A stretch of 22,039 nt of DNA from Stenotrophomonas sp. (GTDB lineage Bacteria > Pseudomonadota > Gammaproteobacteria > Xanthomonadales > Xanthomonadaceae): NCBI GenBank assembly GCA_003510825.1, contig DOKO01000346.1:1-22039 (forward strand), written 5' to 3'. Shown piece after piece: positions 8,637 through 16,400 of the stretch (position 1 is the first letter of the stretch; each line of letters opens with the position of its first letter). Both the position numbers and the translations under genes were made by a program. Below the pieces are notes generated by a model that was not told the origin of the DNA, ran no database searches, and was given only the letters and a program-made list of their open reading frames with translations.

Positions 8637-8654
8637 GCCATGCCCCGGCATGGC
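8637..8654. repeat. Short palindrome after rpmA
   Basis: GCCATGCC, CC, GGCATGGC: perfect 8-base arms just after the rpmA stop. It has no GTAG and no T-run, so it is neither a clear SMAG element nor a terminator. It may stabilise the rplU-rpmA transcript end. Confidence 0.5.
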
Positions 8655-8684
8655 TCTGCTGGTCGAATCGCACGCTGCATGAAG

Positions 8685-8710
8685 AGCCCCGCTTCGGCGG
8701 GGCTTTTCGT
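8685..8710 (+). terminator. Intrinsic terminator after rpmA
   Basis: AGCCCCGC, tetraloop TTCG, GCGGGGCT followed by TTTCGTT. This is a compact GC stem with a short T-run located 65 bases after rpmA and 85 bases before obgE. It probably ends part of the ribosomal-protein transcripts and lowers expression of obgE relative to rplU-rpmA. Confidence 0.8.
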
Positions 8711-8794
8711 TGGAATCAGTGGTACAACGGGCACGGCCCGACATTCAAGCAAGGCGGCGGCACGCAGGCCGCGCCCATCGCAGGCATCGAAACA

Positions 8795-9847
8795 ATGAAA
8801 CTGGTAGACGAAGCAGAAATCGAAGTGTTCGCCGGCAACGGCGGCAACGGCTGCATTGGCTTCCGTCGCGAGAAGTTCATTCCGCTCGGCGGCCCGGACG
8901 GCGGCGACGGCGGTGCGGGCGGCAGCGTGTACATCCGCGCCGACGAAAACCTGAACACCCTGGTCGACTTCCGCCATGACCGCATCTTCAAGGCGCAGCG
9001 CGGCGAGAACGGCATGGGCCGCCAGGCCTATGGCAAGGGCGGCGAAGACCTGACCATCACCGTGCCGGTCGGCACCGTGATCATCAATGTGGCCACCGAC
9101 GAAATCATCGGCGACCTGACCCAGCACGGCGACCGCCTGCTGGTGGCGCAGGGTGGCCGTGGCGGCCTCGGCAACATGCACTTCAAGAGCTCGACCAACC
9201 GCTCGCCGCGCCAGGCGCTGCCGGGCGAGCCGGGCGAAGAGCGTACGTTGAAGCTGGAGCTGAAGCTGTTGGCCGACGTCGGCCTGCTGGGCTTCCCCAA
9301 CGCCGGCAAGAGCACCCTGATCCGCGCCGTCTCGGCGGCAACGCCGAAGGTGGCTGATTACCCGTTCACCACGCTGTACCCGAACCTGGGTGTGGTGAAG
9401 GTGGAAAACTACCGCAGCTTCGTCATCGCCGACATTCCGGGCCTGATCGAAGGCGCGGCCGACGGTGCCGGCCTGGGCGCGCAGTTCCTGCGCCACCTGC
9501 AGCGCACCCGCCTGCTGCTGCACCTGGTGGATATCTCCCCCATGGAAGGCGGCGTGGAAGGCATTTCCCCGGTCGAGCAGGTGCGTGCCATCGAGCGTGA
9601 GCTGGAAAAGCATGACCCGGAGCTGCTGCAGAAGCCGCGCTGGCTGGTGCTGAACAAGGCCGACCTGATGTTCGAGGACGAGGCCAAGGCCGCGGCCGAG
9701 CAGATCGTCGCCGAGCTGGGCTGGAAGGAGCCGTGGTTCCTGGTGTCCGCGCTGGGTCGCGAAGGCACCTTCCCGATCATGAGCCGGGTCATGGCCTTCT
9801 TCGATCGCCAGAAGGAAGACGAACTGGAAGCCCGCAACGCGCTGTGA
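8795..9847 (+). CDS. obgE: Obg-family GTPase (ObgE/CgtA)
   Basis: A 350-residue GTPase that binds the 50S subunit and is required for late ribosome assembly and growth control. The Gly-rich Obg domain occupies about residues 1-158 (GNGGNGCIGFRREKF, GGPDGGDGGAGGSV, VAQGGRGGLGN). The G domain follows with G1 GFPNAGKST (166-174), G2 YPFTT (189-193), G3 DIPG (213-216), G4 NKAD (287-290) and G5 SAL (318-320). The extra C-terminal domain of some Obg proteins is short or absent, usual for proteobacteria. The start at ATG 8795 (MKLVDEAEIEVFAGN) matches the family; the ribosome binding site is weak. It follows rplU-rpmA as in most bacteria but behind a terminator, so it may depend on read-through or its own promoter, which I could not identify. 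Confidence 0.96.
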   Translation: MKLVDEAEIEVFAGNGGNGCIGFRREKFIPLGGPDGGDGGAGGSVYIRADENLNTLVDFRHDRIFKAQRGENGMGRQAYGKGGEDLTITVPVGTVIINVATDEIIGDLTQHGDRLLVAQGGRGGLGNMHFKSSTNRSPRQALPGEPGEERTLKLELKLLADVGLLGFPNAGKSTLIRAVSAATPKVADYPFTTLYPNLGVVKVENYRSFVIADIPGLIEGAADGAGLGAQFLRHLQRTRLLLHLVDISPMEGGVEGISPVEQVRAIERELEKHDPELLQKPRWLVLNKADLMFEDEAKAAAEQIVAELGWKEPWFLVSALGREGTFPIMSRVMAFFDRQKEDELEARNAL

Positions 9848-9867
9848 TGGTGTTGTGGTTCCGCACG

Positions 9868-9894
9868 AAAAACCCGGCTTCGGCCGGGTTTTTT
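9868..9894 (+). terminator. Intrinsic terminator after obgE
   Basis: AACCCGGC, tetraloop TTCG, GCCGGGTT followed by TTTT and preceded by AAA. The stem is 8 base pairs and the flanks make it potentially bidirectional. It lies about 20 bases after the obgE stop. Confidence 0.85.
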
Positions 9895-9937
9895 GTTGTG
9901 CGACCCCCGGGGCGGGGATCGCGCGGATCGCAGGCAA

Positions 9938-9965
9938 CAAAAAACCCGGCCGAGGCCGGGCTTTT
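9938..9965 (-). terminator. Intrinsic terminator after rpsT
   Basis: On the minus strand the stem CCCGGCC/GGCCGGG with a two-base loop is followed by a run of T (A-run at 9939-9944 on the plus strand). It lies about 40 bases past the rpsT stop. The T-rich flank on the other side (CTTTT at 9961-9965) may give weak function on the plus strand too. Together with the obgE terminator it insulates two convergent genes. Confidence 0.82.
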
Positions 9966-10006
9966 GTCTGCTGCCCAACCCCGAGGGGCAGGGCGGCAAC
10001 GCCGGA

Positions 10007-10276
10007 TCAGGCGGCCTTGAGGGCCTTGATGCGGTCGTTCAGGCGGCTCTTGTGGCGAGCAGCCTTGTTCTTGTGGATCAGGCCACGCGCGCTGAAACGA
10101 TCCAGGATCGGCTGGGCAACGGCGAAGGCGGCTTCGGCGCCGGCGGCATCGTTGGCGTCCAGCGCCTTGATCACTTTCTTGACAGCGGTGCGCAGCATCG
10201 AGCGCTGAGCCACGTTGCGCGCGTTGCGCACGACGGTCTGCTTGGCGCGCTTCTTGGCGGACTTGATATTGGCCAC
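10007..10276 (-). CDS. rpsT: Small ribosomal subunit protein bS20
   Basis: An 89-residue S20, a helical 16S rRNA-binding protein of the 30S subunit. It starts MANIKSAKKRAKQTVVRNAR and contains MLRTAVKKV and GLIHKNKAARHKSRLNDRI, the standard family blocks. The start codon is GTG at 10276, with AGGA about ten bases upstream. In E. coli rpsT also avoids AUG, using UUG, and S20 represses its own translation; the non-AUG start here fits that kind of control but does not prove it. A good promoter lies at 10354-10326 and a terminator at 9938-9965, so it is a single-gene transcript. It is divergent from murJ, an arrangement common in proteobacteria. Confidence 0.96.
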   Translation of the reverse strand: MANIKSAKKRAKQTVVRNARNVAQRSMLRTAVKKVIKALDANDAAGAEAAFAVAQPILDRFSARGLIHKNKAARHKSRLNDRIKALKAA

Positions 10277-10325
10277 GGTGGTGGTTTCCTGAAAAAATCG
10301 GTGTTATGGGAACAGCAAGCTAGCT

Positions 10326-10354
10326 AGTATGATGGCGTAAGAAATGCACGTCAA
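10326..10354 (-). promoter_or_regulatory. Promoter of rpsT
   Basis: On the minus strand, TTGACG (10354-10349) and CATACT (10331-10326) are separated by 17 bases, giving a leader of about 40-45 bases to the GTG of rpsT. The -35 box is 25 bases from the murJ start. A plus-strand -10-like TAGTAT (10325-10330) lies over the same bases. Confidence 0.6.
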
Positions 10355-10378
10355 GTCGATTGTCAAGAGGGACGCTGA

Positions 10379-11998
10379 GTGAGTTCACCCAAGTTGTTGC
10401 GGGGCCTGCTGTCGTTCAGCAGCATGACCATGGTCTCGCGCGTTCTCGGACTTGTCCGGGACTTCGTGGTGACCACCACGTTCGGCACCAACGCCATCAC
10501 TGATGCTTTCTGGGTCGCCTTCAGGGTACCCAATTTCCTGCGCCGTTTGTTCGCCGAAGGCTCATTCGCGACCGCTTTCGTGCCGGTGTTCACGGAAGTG
10601 AAAGAGACCCGCAGCCATGCGGAGCTGCGCGAACTGATGGCGCGCACGGCCGGCACCCTCGGCGGCATCCTGATGCTGGTGACCGCCGTGGCGCTGATCT
10701 TCGCGCCGCAGCTGGCCTCGGTGTTCTCAAGCGGCGTTGATACCGATCCGGTCAAGCAGGGCCTGCTGGTCGACCTGTTCCGCCTGACCTTCCCGTTCCT
10801 GCTGTTCGTCTCGCTCACCGCCTTGGCCGGCGGCGCGCTCAACAGCTTCCAGCGCTTCGCCATGCCGGCGCTGACCCCGGTCATCCTCAACCTGTGCATG
10901 ATCGCCGGCGCGCTGTGGCTGGCGCCGCGGCTGGGCGGCACCCCGGAGAAGCAGATCCTGGCGCTGGGCTGGGCGGTGCTGGCCGCCGGCATCCTGCAGC
11001 TGCTGTTCCAGCTGCCCTCGCTGAAGGGCATCAACCTGCTGACCTTGCCGCGCTGGGGCTGGACCCACCCGGGCGTGCGCAAGGTGATGACCCTGATGGT
11101 GCCGACCCTGTTCGGTTCGTCGGTGGCGCAGATCAACCTGCTGCTGGATACCGTCATCGCCGCCAAGCTGACCGACGGCTCGCAGTCCTGGCTGTCGCTG
11201 GCCGATCGTTTCCTTGAGCTGCCGCTGGGCGTGTTCGGCGTGGCCCTGGGCACGGTGATCCTGCCGGCGCTGGCCCGCCATCACGTCAGCACCGACCGCG
11301 AGGGCTTCTCGCGCTCGCTGGACTGGGGCCTGCGGATGACCCTGCTGATCTCGGTGCCGGCCATGCTGGGCCTGCTGTTCCTGGCCGAGCCGCTGATCGC
11401 CACCATCTTCCAGCACGGCCAGTTCAGCGCTTTCGACACCCGCATGACCGCGCTGTCGGTGTACGGCCTGAGCTTCGGCCTGCCGGCGTTCGCTCTGCTG
11501 AAAGTGGTGCTGCCGGCTTTCTACGCCCGCCAGGACACCAAGACCCCGGTGCGTGCCGGCGTGGCCGCGCTGGTGGCCAACATGGTGTTCAACTTCGCCC
11601 TGCTGGCCGTGCTGTACCAGGTGATGGTGCCCGACGAGCTGAAGGCGCAGGGCGTGATGACCGCCATCGGCAAGCAGCCGGGCCTGCACCTGGCCTTGGG
11701 CATCGCGAGTGCGCTGTCCAGCTACCTGAACCTGGGCCTGCTCTGGTACTGGCTGGGCAAGACCGATGTCTACCAGCGCCGGCCCGGCTGGGGCGGCTAC
11801 CTGATGCGCCTGCTGGTGGCCTGCGTGGCCATGGTCGGCGTGCTGCTGGCCCTGCTGCACTGGCTGCCTGCCTTCTCGGCCATGGGCGTGTGGGAGCGGA
11901 TCGGCGCCCTGGCGCTGCTGGTCGGCGGCGGTGGCGCGACCTACGGCGTGGCCATGCTGGCGATGGGCTTCCGTCCCCGCGACCTGCGCGGGCATTGA
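10379..11998 (+). CDS. murJ: Lipid II flippase MurJ (MviN)
   Basis: A 539-residue polytopic inner-membrane protein of the MOP/MVF family that moves lipid II across the membrane for peptidoglycan synthesis. The start is GTG at 10379 with AGAGGG seven to eight bases before it. The N-terminus has the MurJ hallmark SSMTMVSRVLGLVRDFVV (14-31) and TDAFWVAFRVPNFLRRLFAE (41-60). R21, R27, D42 and R55 correspond to E. coli R18, R24, D39 and R52, the central-cavity residues. R277 in ADRFLELPLGVFGVALGT corresponds to the essential R270. Hydrophobic segments run throughout, consistent with about 14 helices. It is divergent from rpsT and begins the run murJ-ribF-ileS-lspA-ispH; the 75-base gap to ribF may hold another promoter. 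Confidence 0.96.
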   Translation: MSSPKLLRGLLSFSSMTMVSRVLGLVRDFVVTTTFGTNAITDAFWVAFRVPNFLRRLFAEGSFATAFVPVFTEVKETRSHAELRELMARTAGTLGGILMLVTAVALIFAPQLASVFSSGVDTDPVKQGLLVDLFRLTFPFLLFVSLTALAGGALNSFQRFAMPALTPVILNLCMIAGALWLAPRLGGTPEKQILALGWAVLAAGILQLLFQLPSLKGINLLTLPRWGWTHPGVRKVMTLMVPTLFGSSVAQINLLLDTVIAAKLTDGSQSWLSLADRFLELPLGVFGVALGTVILPALARHHVSTDREGFSRSLDWGLRMTLLISVPAMLGLLFLAEPLIATIFQHGQFSAFDTRMTALSVYGLSFGLPAFALLKVVLPAFYARQDTKTPVRAGVAALVANMVFNFALLAVLYQVMVPDELKAQGVMTAIGKQPGLHLALGIASALSSYLNLGLLWYWLGKTDVYQRRPGWGGYLMRLLVACVAMVGVLLALLHWLPAFSAMGVWERIGALALLVGGGGATYGVAMLAMGFRPRDLRGH

Positions 11999-12021
11999 TC
12001 GGGGCCCACGGCGGCTATACT
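11995..12021 (+). promoter_or_regulatory. Candidate promoter before ribF
   Basis: TATACT at 12016-12021 is a good -10 box. The best upstream hexamer, TTGATC at 11995-12000, gives a spacer of only 15 bases, so the promoter is uncertain. It would give ribF-ileS-lspA-ispH a start independent of murJ. Confidence 0.35.
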
Positions 12022-12073
12022 TCAGGGTTACACCATTGAAGCGGCGGCCCCGGGTGGGCCGGAACGAGAGTTG

Positions 12074-13021
12074 ATGAGCAGGCTGTTCAGAAGCGTCGAG
12101 GGCGGGGAGCTGTTCCCCAACGGAAGCGTGGTCTGTATCGGTGCATTCGACGGCCTCCACCTGGGGCATCGTGCGCTGGTCCGCCACGCGGTCGCCCGCG
12201 CGCGCGCCTTGGGCGTGGCCGCGGTGGCCGTGGCATTCGAGCCGCTGCCGCGTGAATTCTTTGCCCAGGGCACGCCGCCGCCGCGGCTGACCCTGGCCCG
12301 CGGCAAGGTCGAGATCCTGCGCGAACTGGGCGTGGATGCCATCGGCCTGCTGCGCTTTGACGCGGCGATGGCGGCCATGCCGGCGGAAGATTTCGTACAC
12401 CAGCTGCTGGCCCAGCGCCTGGGCGCGCGCGAAGTGTGGATCGGCCCGGAGTTCTGCTTCGGCAACCGCCGTCGCGGCGATCTGGCCCTGCTGCAGGCGA
12501 TGGGCGGCGAGCTTGGCTTCACCGCCGGCGAGATCGAAGCGGTCGACCTGCACGGCGATCGCATCTCCAGCACCCGCATCCGCCAGCTGCTGCAGGCCGG
12601 CGATTTCACCCGTGCCAACGATCTGCTCGGTCGCCCCTACGCGATCAGCGGGCGGGTGGTGCGCGGGCGCCAGCTCGGCCGTACGCTGGGCTTCCCCACC
12701 GCCAACCTGCGCTTCCCGAAGACGCCGGCGCTGTCGGGCATCTACGCCACGTGGGTGCACGGGGTGTTCGACCAGCCGTGGCCGTCGGTGTCCAGCTTCG
12801 GCACCCGGCCGACGGTGGAAGGCGTGGAGCCGCTGCTGGAAGCCCACCTGTTCGATTTCCAGGGCGACCTGTACGGTCGACACATCGAAGTGGAATTCGT
12901 CGCCAAGCTGCGCGACGAAGAGAAATTCAACGATCTGGCGGCACTGACCGACCAGATGCACCGCGACGCCGACCAGGCGCGCGCCATCCTTTCCGAACAT
13001 AGATTGCGAGCCACTGCGTGA
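12074..13021 (+). CDS. ribF: Bifunctional riboflavin kinase / FAD synthetase
   Basis: A 315-residue cytoplasmic enzyme that phosphorylates riboflavin to FMN and adenylates FMN to FAD. The N-terminal nucleotidyltransferase half contains GAFDGLHLGH (23-32), with the HxGH-type motif, then FEPLPREFF, GPEFCFGNRRRGD and ISSTRIRQLL (164-173). The C-terminal kinase half contains GRVVRGRQLGRTLGFPTANL (193-212), SGIYATWV and LLEAHLFDFQGDLYG, including the conserved PTAN and the acidic catalytic region. ATG 12074 is preferred over the in-frame TTG at 12071; GAGAG lies just upstream. The TGA stop overlaps the GTG of ileS by four bases (GTGA). The ribF-ileS-lspA order is shared by many gammaproteobacteria. 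Confidence 0.95.
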   Translation: MSRLFRSVEGGELFPNGSVVCIGAFDGLHLGHRALVRHAVARARALGVAAVAVAFEPLPREFFAQGTPPPRLTLARGKVEILRELGVDAIGLLRFDAAMAAMPAEDFVHQLLAQRLGAREVWIGPEFCFGNRRRGDLALLQAMGGELGFTAGEIEAVDLHGDRISSTRIRQLLQAGDFTRANDLLGRPYAISGRVVRGRQLGRTLGFPTANLRFPKTPALSGIYATWVHGVFDQPWPSVSSFGTRPTVEGVEPLLEAHLFDFQGDLYGRHIEVEFVAKLRDEEKFNDLAALTDQMHRDADQARAILSEHRLRATA

Positions 13022-15849
13022 GCCAGGACTACAAGACCACCCTGAACCTGCCAGCCACCGAATTCCCGATGCGCGGCGACCTGCCCAAGCGCGAGCCGGG
13101 CATTCTGGCGCGGTGGGAAGAGCAGGGGCTCTACCAGCAGCTGCGTGACAACGCCGCCGGCCGCCCGCTGTTCGTGCTGCATGACGGCCCGCCGTACGCC
13201 AACGGCCGCATCCACCTGGGCCATGCGGTCAACAAGATCCTCAAGGACATCATCGTCAAGTCGCGCTACCTGGCCGGCTTCGATGCGCCCTACGTGCCGG
13301 GCTGGGATTGCCACGGCCTGCCGATCGAGATCGCGGTGGAAAAGAAGTGGGGCAAGGTCGGCACCAAGCTCGACGCGGTCGAATTCCGGCAGAAGTGCCG
13401 TGAGTTCGCCGAAGAGCAGATCAACATCCAGCGCGCTGATTTCAAGCGCCTGGGCGTGACCGGCGACTGGGACAACCCGTACAAGACCCTGAGCTTCGAT
13501 TTTGAGGCCAACGAGATCCGTGCGCTGGCCAAGGTCGTGGCCAACGGCCACCTGGTGCGTGGCGCCAAGCCGGTCTACTGGTGCTTCGACTGCGGTTCGG
13601 CGCTGGCCGAGGCGGAAATCGAGTACCAGGAAAAGGAATCGCCGGCGATCGACGTGGCCTACGCCGCGCGCGATGCGCAGGCCGTGGCCCAGGCCTTCGG
13701 CGTGAGCCTGCCGGGCGACGTCGAAGTGGCCGTGCCGATCTGGACCACCACCCCGTGGACGCTGCCGGCCTCGCTGGCCGTGTCGCTGGGCGCGGAGATC
13801 CGCTACGTGCTGGCCGAAGGCCCGGCGCACAACGGCAAGCGCCGTTGGCTGGTGCTGGCCGCGGCCCTGGCCGAGCGCGCCCTGCAGCGCTACGGCGTCG
13901 AAAACGTGGTGCTGCACGGTGAAACCACCGGCGCGGCGCTGGAAAACCAGCTGCTGGCGCACCCGTTCTACCCGGAGCGCGAGATCCTGGTGCTCAACGG
14001 CGACCACGTGTCCGACGAGGACGGTACCGGTGCGGTGCACACCGCCCCCGGCCACGGCCAGGAAGACTACGTGGTCAGCCAGAAGTACGGCCTGCTGGAC
14101 AAGTACAACGCCGGCCAGATCACCCCGGTCGACGGCCGTGGCGTGTACCTGGAATCGACCCCGCCGGCCGGTGACGTGGTGCTGGCTGGCCAGCATCTGT
14201 GGAAGGCGCAGGAGGCCATCGTCGGCGTGCTGCGCGACAACGGCGCGCTGCTGGCCTTCCACCCGATCCGCCACAGCTACCCGCACTGCTGGCGCCACAA
14301 GACGCCGGTGGTGTTCCGCGCCACCCCGCAATGGTTCATCTCGATGGACAAGGCCAACCTGCGCAACGATGCGCTGGCTGCCATCGATACCGTGGGCTGG
14401 TTCCCGAGCTGGGGCAAGGCGCGGATCCAGAGCATGGTCGACGGTCGCCCGGACTGGACCATCTCGCGCCAGCGCACCTGGGGCGTGCCGATCGCACTGT
14501 TCACCCACCGCCAGACCGGCGAGATCCACCCGCGCACGGTGGAGCTGATGCAGCAGGTCGCCGACCGCGTCGAAGCCGAGGGCATCGACGTGTGGTACTC
14601 GCTGGATGCCGCAGAGCTGCTGGGCGCCGAAGCGGCCGACTACGAGAAGGTCACCGACATCCTCGACGTCTGGTTCGATTCGGGCGTCACCCATGAAGGC
14701 GTGCTGGCCGCGCGAGGCTTCGGCAAGCCGGCCGACCTGTACCTGGAAGGTTCCGACCAGCACCGCGGCTGGTTCCAGTCCTCGCTGCTGACCGGCGTGG
14801 CCATCGACCAGCGTGCCCCGTACAAGCAGTGCCTCACCCACGGTTTCACCGTGGACGAGCACGGCCGCAAGATGTCCAAGTCGCTGGGCAACGGCATCGA
14901 GCCGCAGGACATCATGAACAAGCTGGGCGCGGACATCCTGCGCTTGTGGATCGCCTCGGCCGATTACAGCAACGAAATGTCGCTGTCGCAGGAAATCCTC
15001 AAGCGCAACGCCGATGCCTACCGCCGCCTGCGCAACACCGCGCGCTTCCTGCTGGGCAACCTGGATGGTTTCGATCCGGCCCAGCACCTGCGCCCGCTGA
15101 ACGAGATGGTCGCGCTGGACCGCTGGATCGTGCACCGCGCCTGGGAACTGCAGGAAAAGATCAAGGCCGCGTTCGACAACTACAACATGGCCGAGATCGT
15201 GCAGCTGCTGCTGAACTTCTGCAGCGTGGACCTGGGCTCGCTGTACCTGGACGTGACCAAGGACCGCCTGTACACGATGCCGACCGATTCGCACGGTCGT
15301 CGTTCGGCACAGAGCGCGATGTACCACATCGCCGAAGCGTTCACCCGCTGGATCGCGCCGATCCTGACCTTCACCGCCGACGAGCTGTGGGGCTACCTGC
15401 CGGGCGAGCGCGCCGAACACGTGCTGTTCACCACCTGGTACGACGGCCTGGCGCCGCTGCCGGCCGCCGCCCAGCTCAACGCCGATGATTTCGACCAGCT
15501 GCTGGCCGTGCGCGAGCAGGTCGCCAAGGTGCTCGAGCCGATGCGCGCCAACGGTGCCATCGGTGCCGCGCTGGAAGCGGAAATCACCATCGCCGCCAGC
15601 GAAGAGCAGGCCGCGAAGTGGCAGCCGCTGGCCGATGAACTGCGTTTCCTGTTCATCAGCGGCGACGTGCAGGTGCGCCCGGCGACCACCGACGAGGTGT
15701 TCGTCAGCGCCCAGCCGACCCAGAAGACCAAGTGCGTGCGCTGCTGGCACCACCGCGCCGACGTCGGCAGCAATGCCGACCATCCGGAACTGTGCGGCCG
15801 CTGCGCGGGCAACATCACCGGTGCCGGTGAAGTGCGGAGCTGGTTCTGA
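13018..15849 (+). CDS. ileS: Isoleucyl-tRNA synthetase (class I)
   Basis: A 943-residue IleRS that charges tRNA-Ile and edits mischarged valine. The catalytic domain shows GPPYANGRIHLGHA with HLGH at 66-69 (HIGH motif) and KMSKS at 618-622. The CP1 editing domain shows WTTTPWTLP from W242 and HTAPGHGQEDY with D350 at the position of the editing aspartate. The C-terminus has the zinc site C906/C909/C926/C929 (CVRCW, CGRC). Length and the C-terminal zinc finger match the usual bacterial type rather than the mupirocin-resistant eukaryote-like type. Start is GTG at 13018, overlapping the end of ribF; the stop TGA shares a base with the ATG of lspA (TGATG). Expression should be translationally coupled on both sides. 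Confidence 0.97.
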   Translation: MSQDYKTTLNLPATEFPMRGDLPKREPGILARWEEQGLYQQLRDNAAGRPLFVLHDGPPYANGRIHLGHAVNKILKDIIVKSRYLAGFDAPYVPGWDCHGLPIEIAVEKKWGKVGTKLDAVEFRQKCREFAEEQINIQRADFKRLGVTGDWDNPYKTLSFDFEANEIRALAKVVANGHLVRGAKPVYWCFDCGSALAEAEIEYQEKESPAIDVAYAARDAQAVAQAFGVSLPGDVEVAVPIWTTTPWTLPASLAVSLGAEIRYVLAEGPAHNGKRRWLVLAAALAERALQRYGVENVVLHGETTGAALENQLLAHPFYPEREILVLNGDHVSDEDGTGAVHTAPGHGQEDYVVSQKYGLLDKYNAGQITPVDGRGVYLESTPPAGDVVLAGQHLWKAQEAIVGVLRDNGALLAFHPIRHSYPHCWRHKTPVVFRATPQWFISMDKANLRNDALAAIDTVGWFPSWGKARIQSMVDGRPDWTISRQRTWGVPIALFTHRQTGEIHPRTVELMQQVADRVEAEGIDVWYSLDAAELLGAEAADYEKVTDILDVWFDSGVTHEGVLAARGFGKPADLYLEGSDQHRGWFQSSLLTGVAIDQRAPYKQCLTHGFTVDEHGRKMSKSLGNGIEPQDIMNKLGADILRLWIASADYSNEMSLSQEILKRNADAYRRLRNTARFLLGNLDGFDPAQHLRPLNEMVALDRWIVHRAWELQEKIKAAFDNYNMAEIVQLLLNFCSVDLGSLYLDVTKDRLYTMPTDSHGRRSAQSAMYHIAEAFTRWIAPILTFTADELWGYLPGERAEHVLFTTWYDGLAPLPAAAQLNADDFDQLLAVREQVAKVLEPMRANGAIGAALEAEITIAASEEQAAKWQPLADELRFLFISGDVQVRPATTDEVFVSAQPTQKTKCVRCWHHRADVGSNADHPELCGRCAGNITGAGEVRSWF

Positions 15850-16373
15850 TGGCCGCGCCCCGTCCGCATCCGAACGCCCTGGTCTGGCTGCTGCTGTCGG
15901 CCGCCATCATCGGCCTGGACCAGTGGTCCAAGGCCTGGGTGCTGTCGAGCCTGCCGGAGTTCCAGCCGGTGGTGGTCATCGACGGCTTCTGGAACTGGTA
16001 CCGCACCTACAACACCGGCGCGGCGTTCAGTTTCCTGAGCGACGCCGGCGGCTGGCAGAAGCACTTCTTCACCGTGCTGGCCATCGCCATCAGCGGCCTG
16101 ATGGCGTGGTGGCTGCGCGCCACCGCCCGTGGCAACTGGAAGGCCGCGGTGCCGTACGCACTGATCATCGGTGGTGCCATCGGCAACGTGATCGACCGCC
16201 AGGTGCACGGTCACGTGGTTGATTTCATCCAGTGGTATATCGGTGACCATGTCTGGCCGGCGTTCAACGTGGCCGACTCGGCCATCGTGGTCGGTGCCGT
16301 GGGCATCGCCCTGTTTGGCCTGTTCGACGGCAAGTCCGCCAAAAAGGCGGATAATGCCACCCCGAAACCGTAA
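15849..16373 (+). CDS. lspA: Lipoprotein signal peptidase (signal peptidase II)
   Basis: A 174-residue inner-membrane aspartyl protease that removes signal peptides from diacylated prolipoproteins. Four hydrophobic segments are visible at about residues 11-30, 72-89, 101-117 and 141-159. Conserved boxes are DQWSKAW (24-30), NTGAAFSFL (55-63), GGAIGNVIDR (108-117), VVDFIQWY with D125 and FNVADSAI with D143; D125 and D143 are the expected catalytic pair. The C-terminus ends in a short Lys-rich tail. ATG 15849 overlaps the ileS stop by one base. ispH follows after 27 bases. This is the family's standard context (ileS-lspA-ispH). Confidence 0.96.
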   Translation: MAAPRPHPNALVWLLLSAAIIGLDQWSKAWVLSSLPEFQPVVVIDGFWNWYRTYNTGAAFSFLSDAGGWQKHFFTVLAIAISGLMAWWLRATARGNWKAAVPYALIIGGAIGNVIDRQVHGHVVDFIQWYIGDHVWPAFNVADSAIVVGAVGIALFGLFDGKSAKKADNATPKP

Positions 16374-16400
16374 GCCGGCCGCTGCCGGGAGACTGAACTG

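Noticed and set aside
8710..8728. Possible obgE promoter (TTGGAA and TACAAC)
   Set aside because: The two hexamers are only seven bases apart, far too close for sigma70, and they do not fit a sigma54 -24/-12 pattern.
10727..13000. A long open frame on the minus strand opposite murJ and ribF
   Set aside because: It spans two well-supported genes and the gap between them and is dominated by Q, H, R, A and G; no domain seen.
12742..15783. A long open frame on the minus strand opposite ileS
   Set aside because: Antisense shadow of ileS with biased composition and no recognisable domain.
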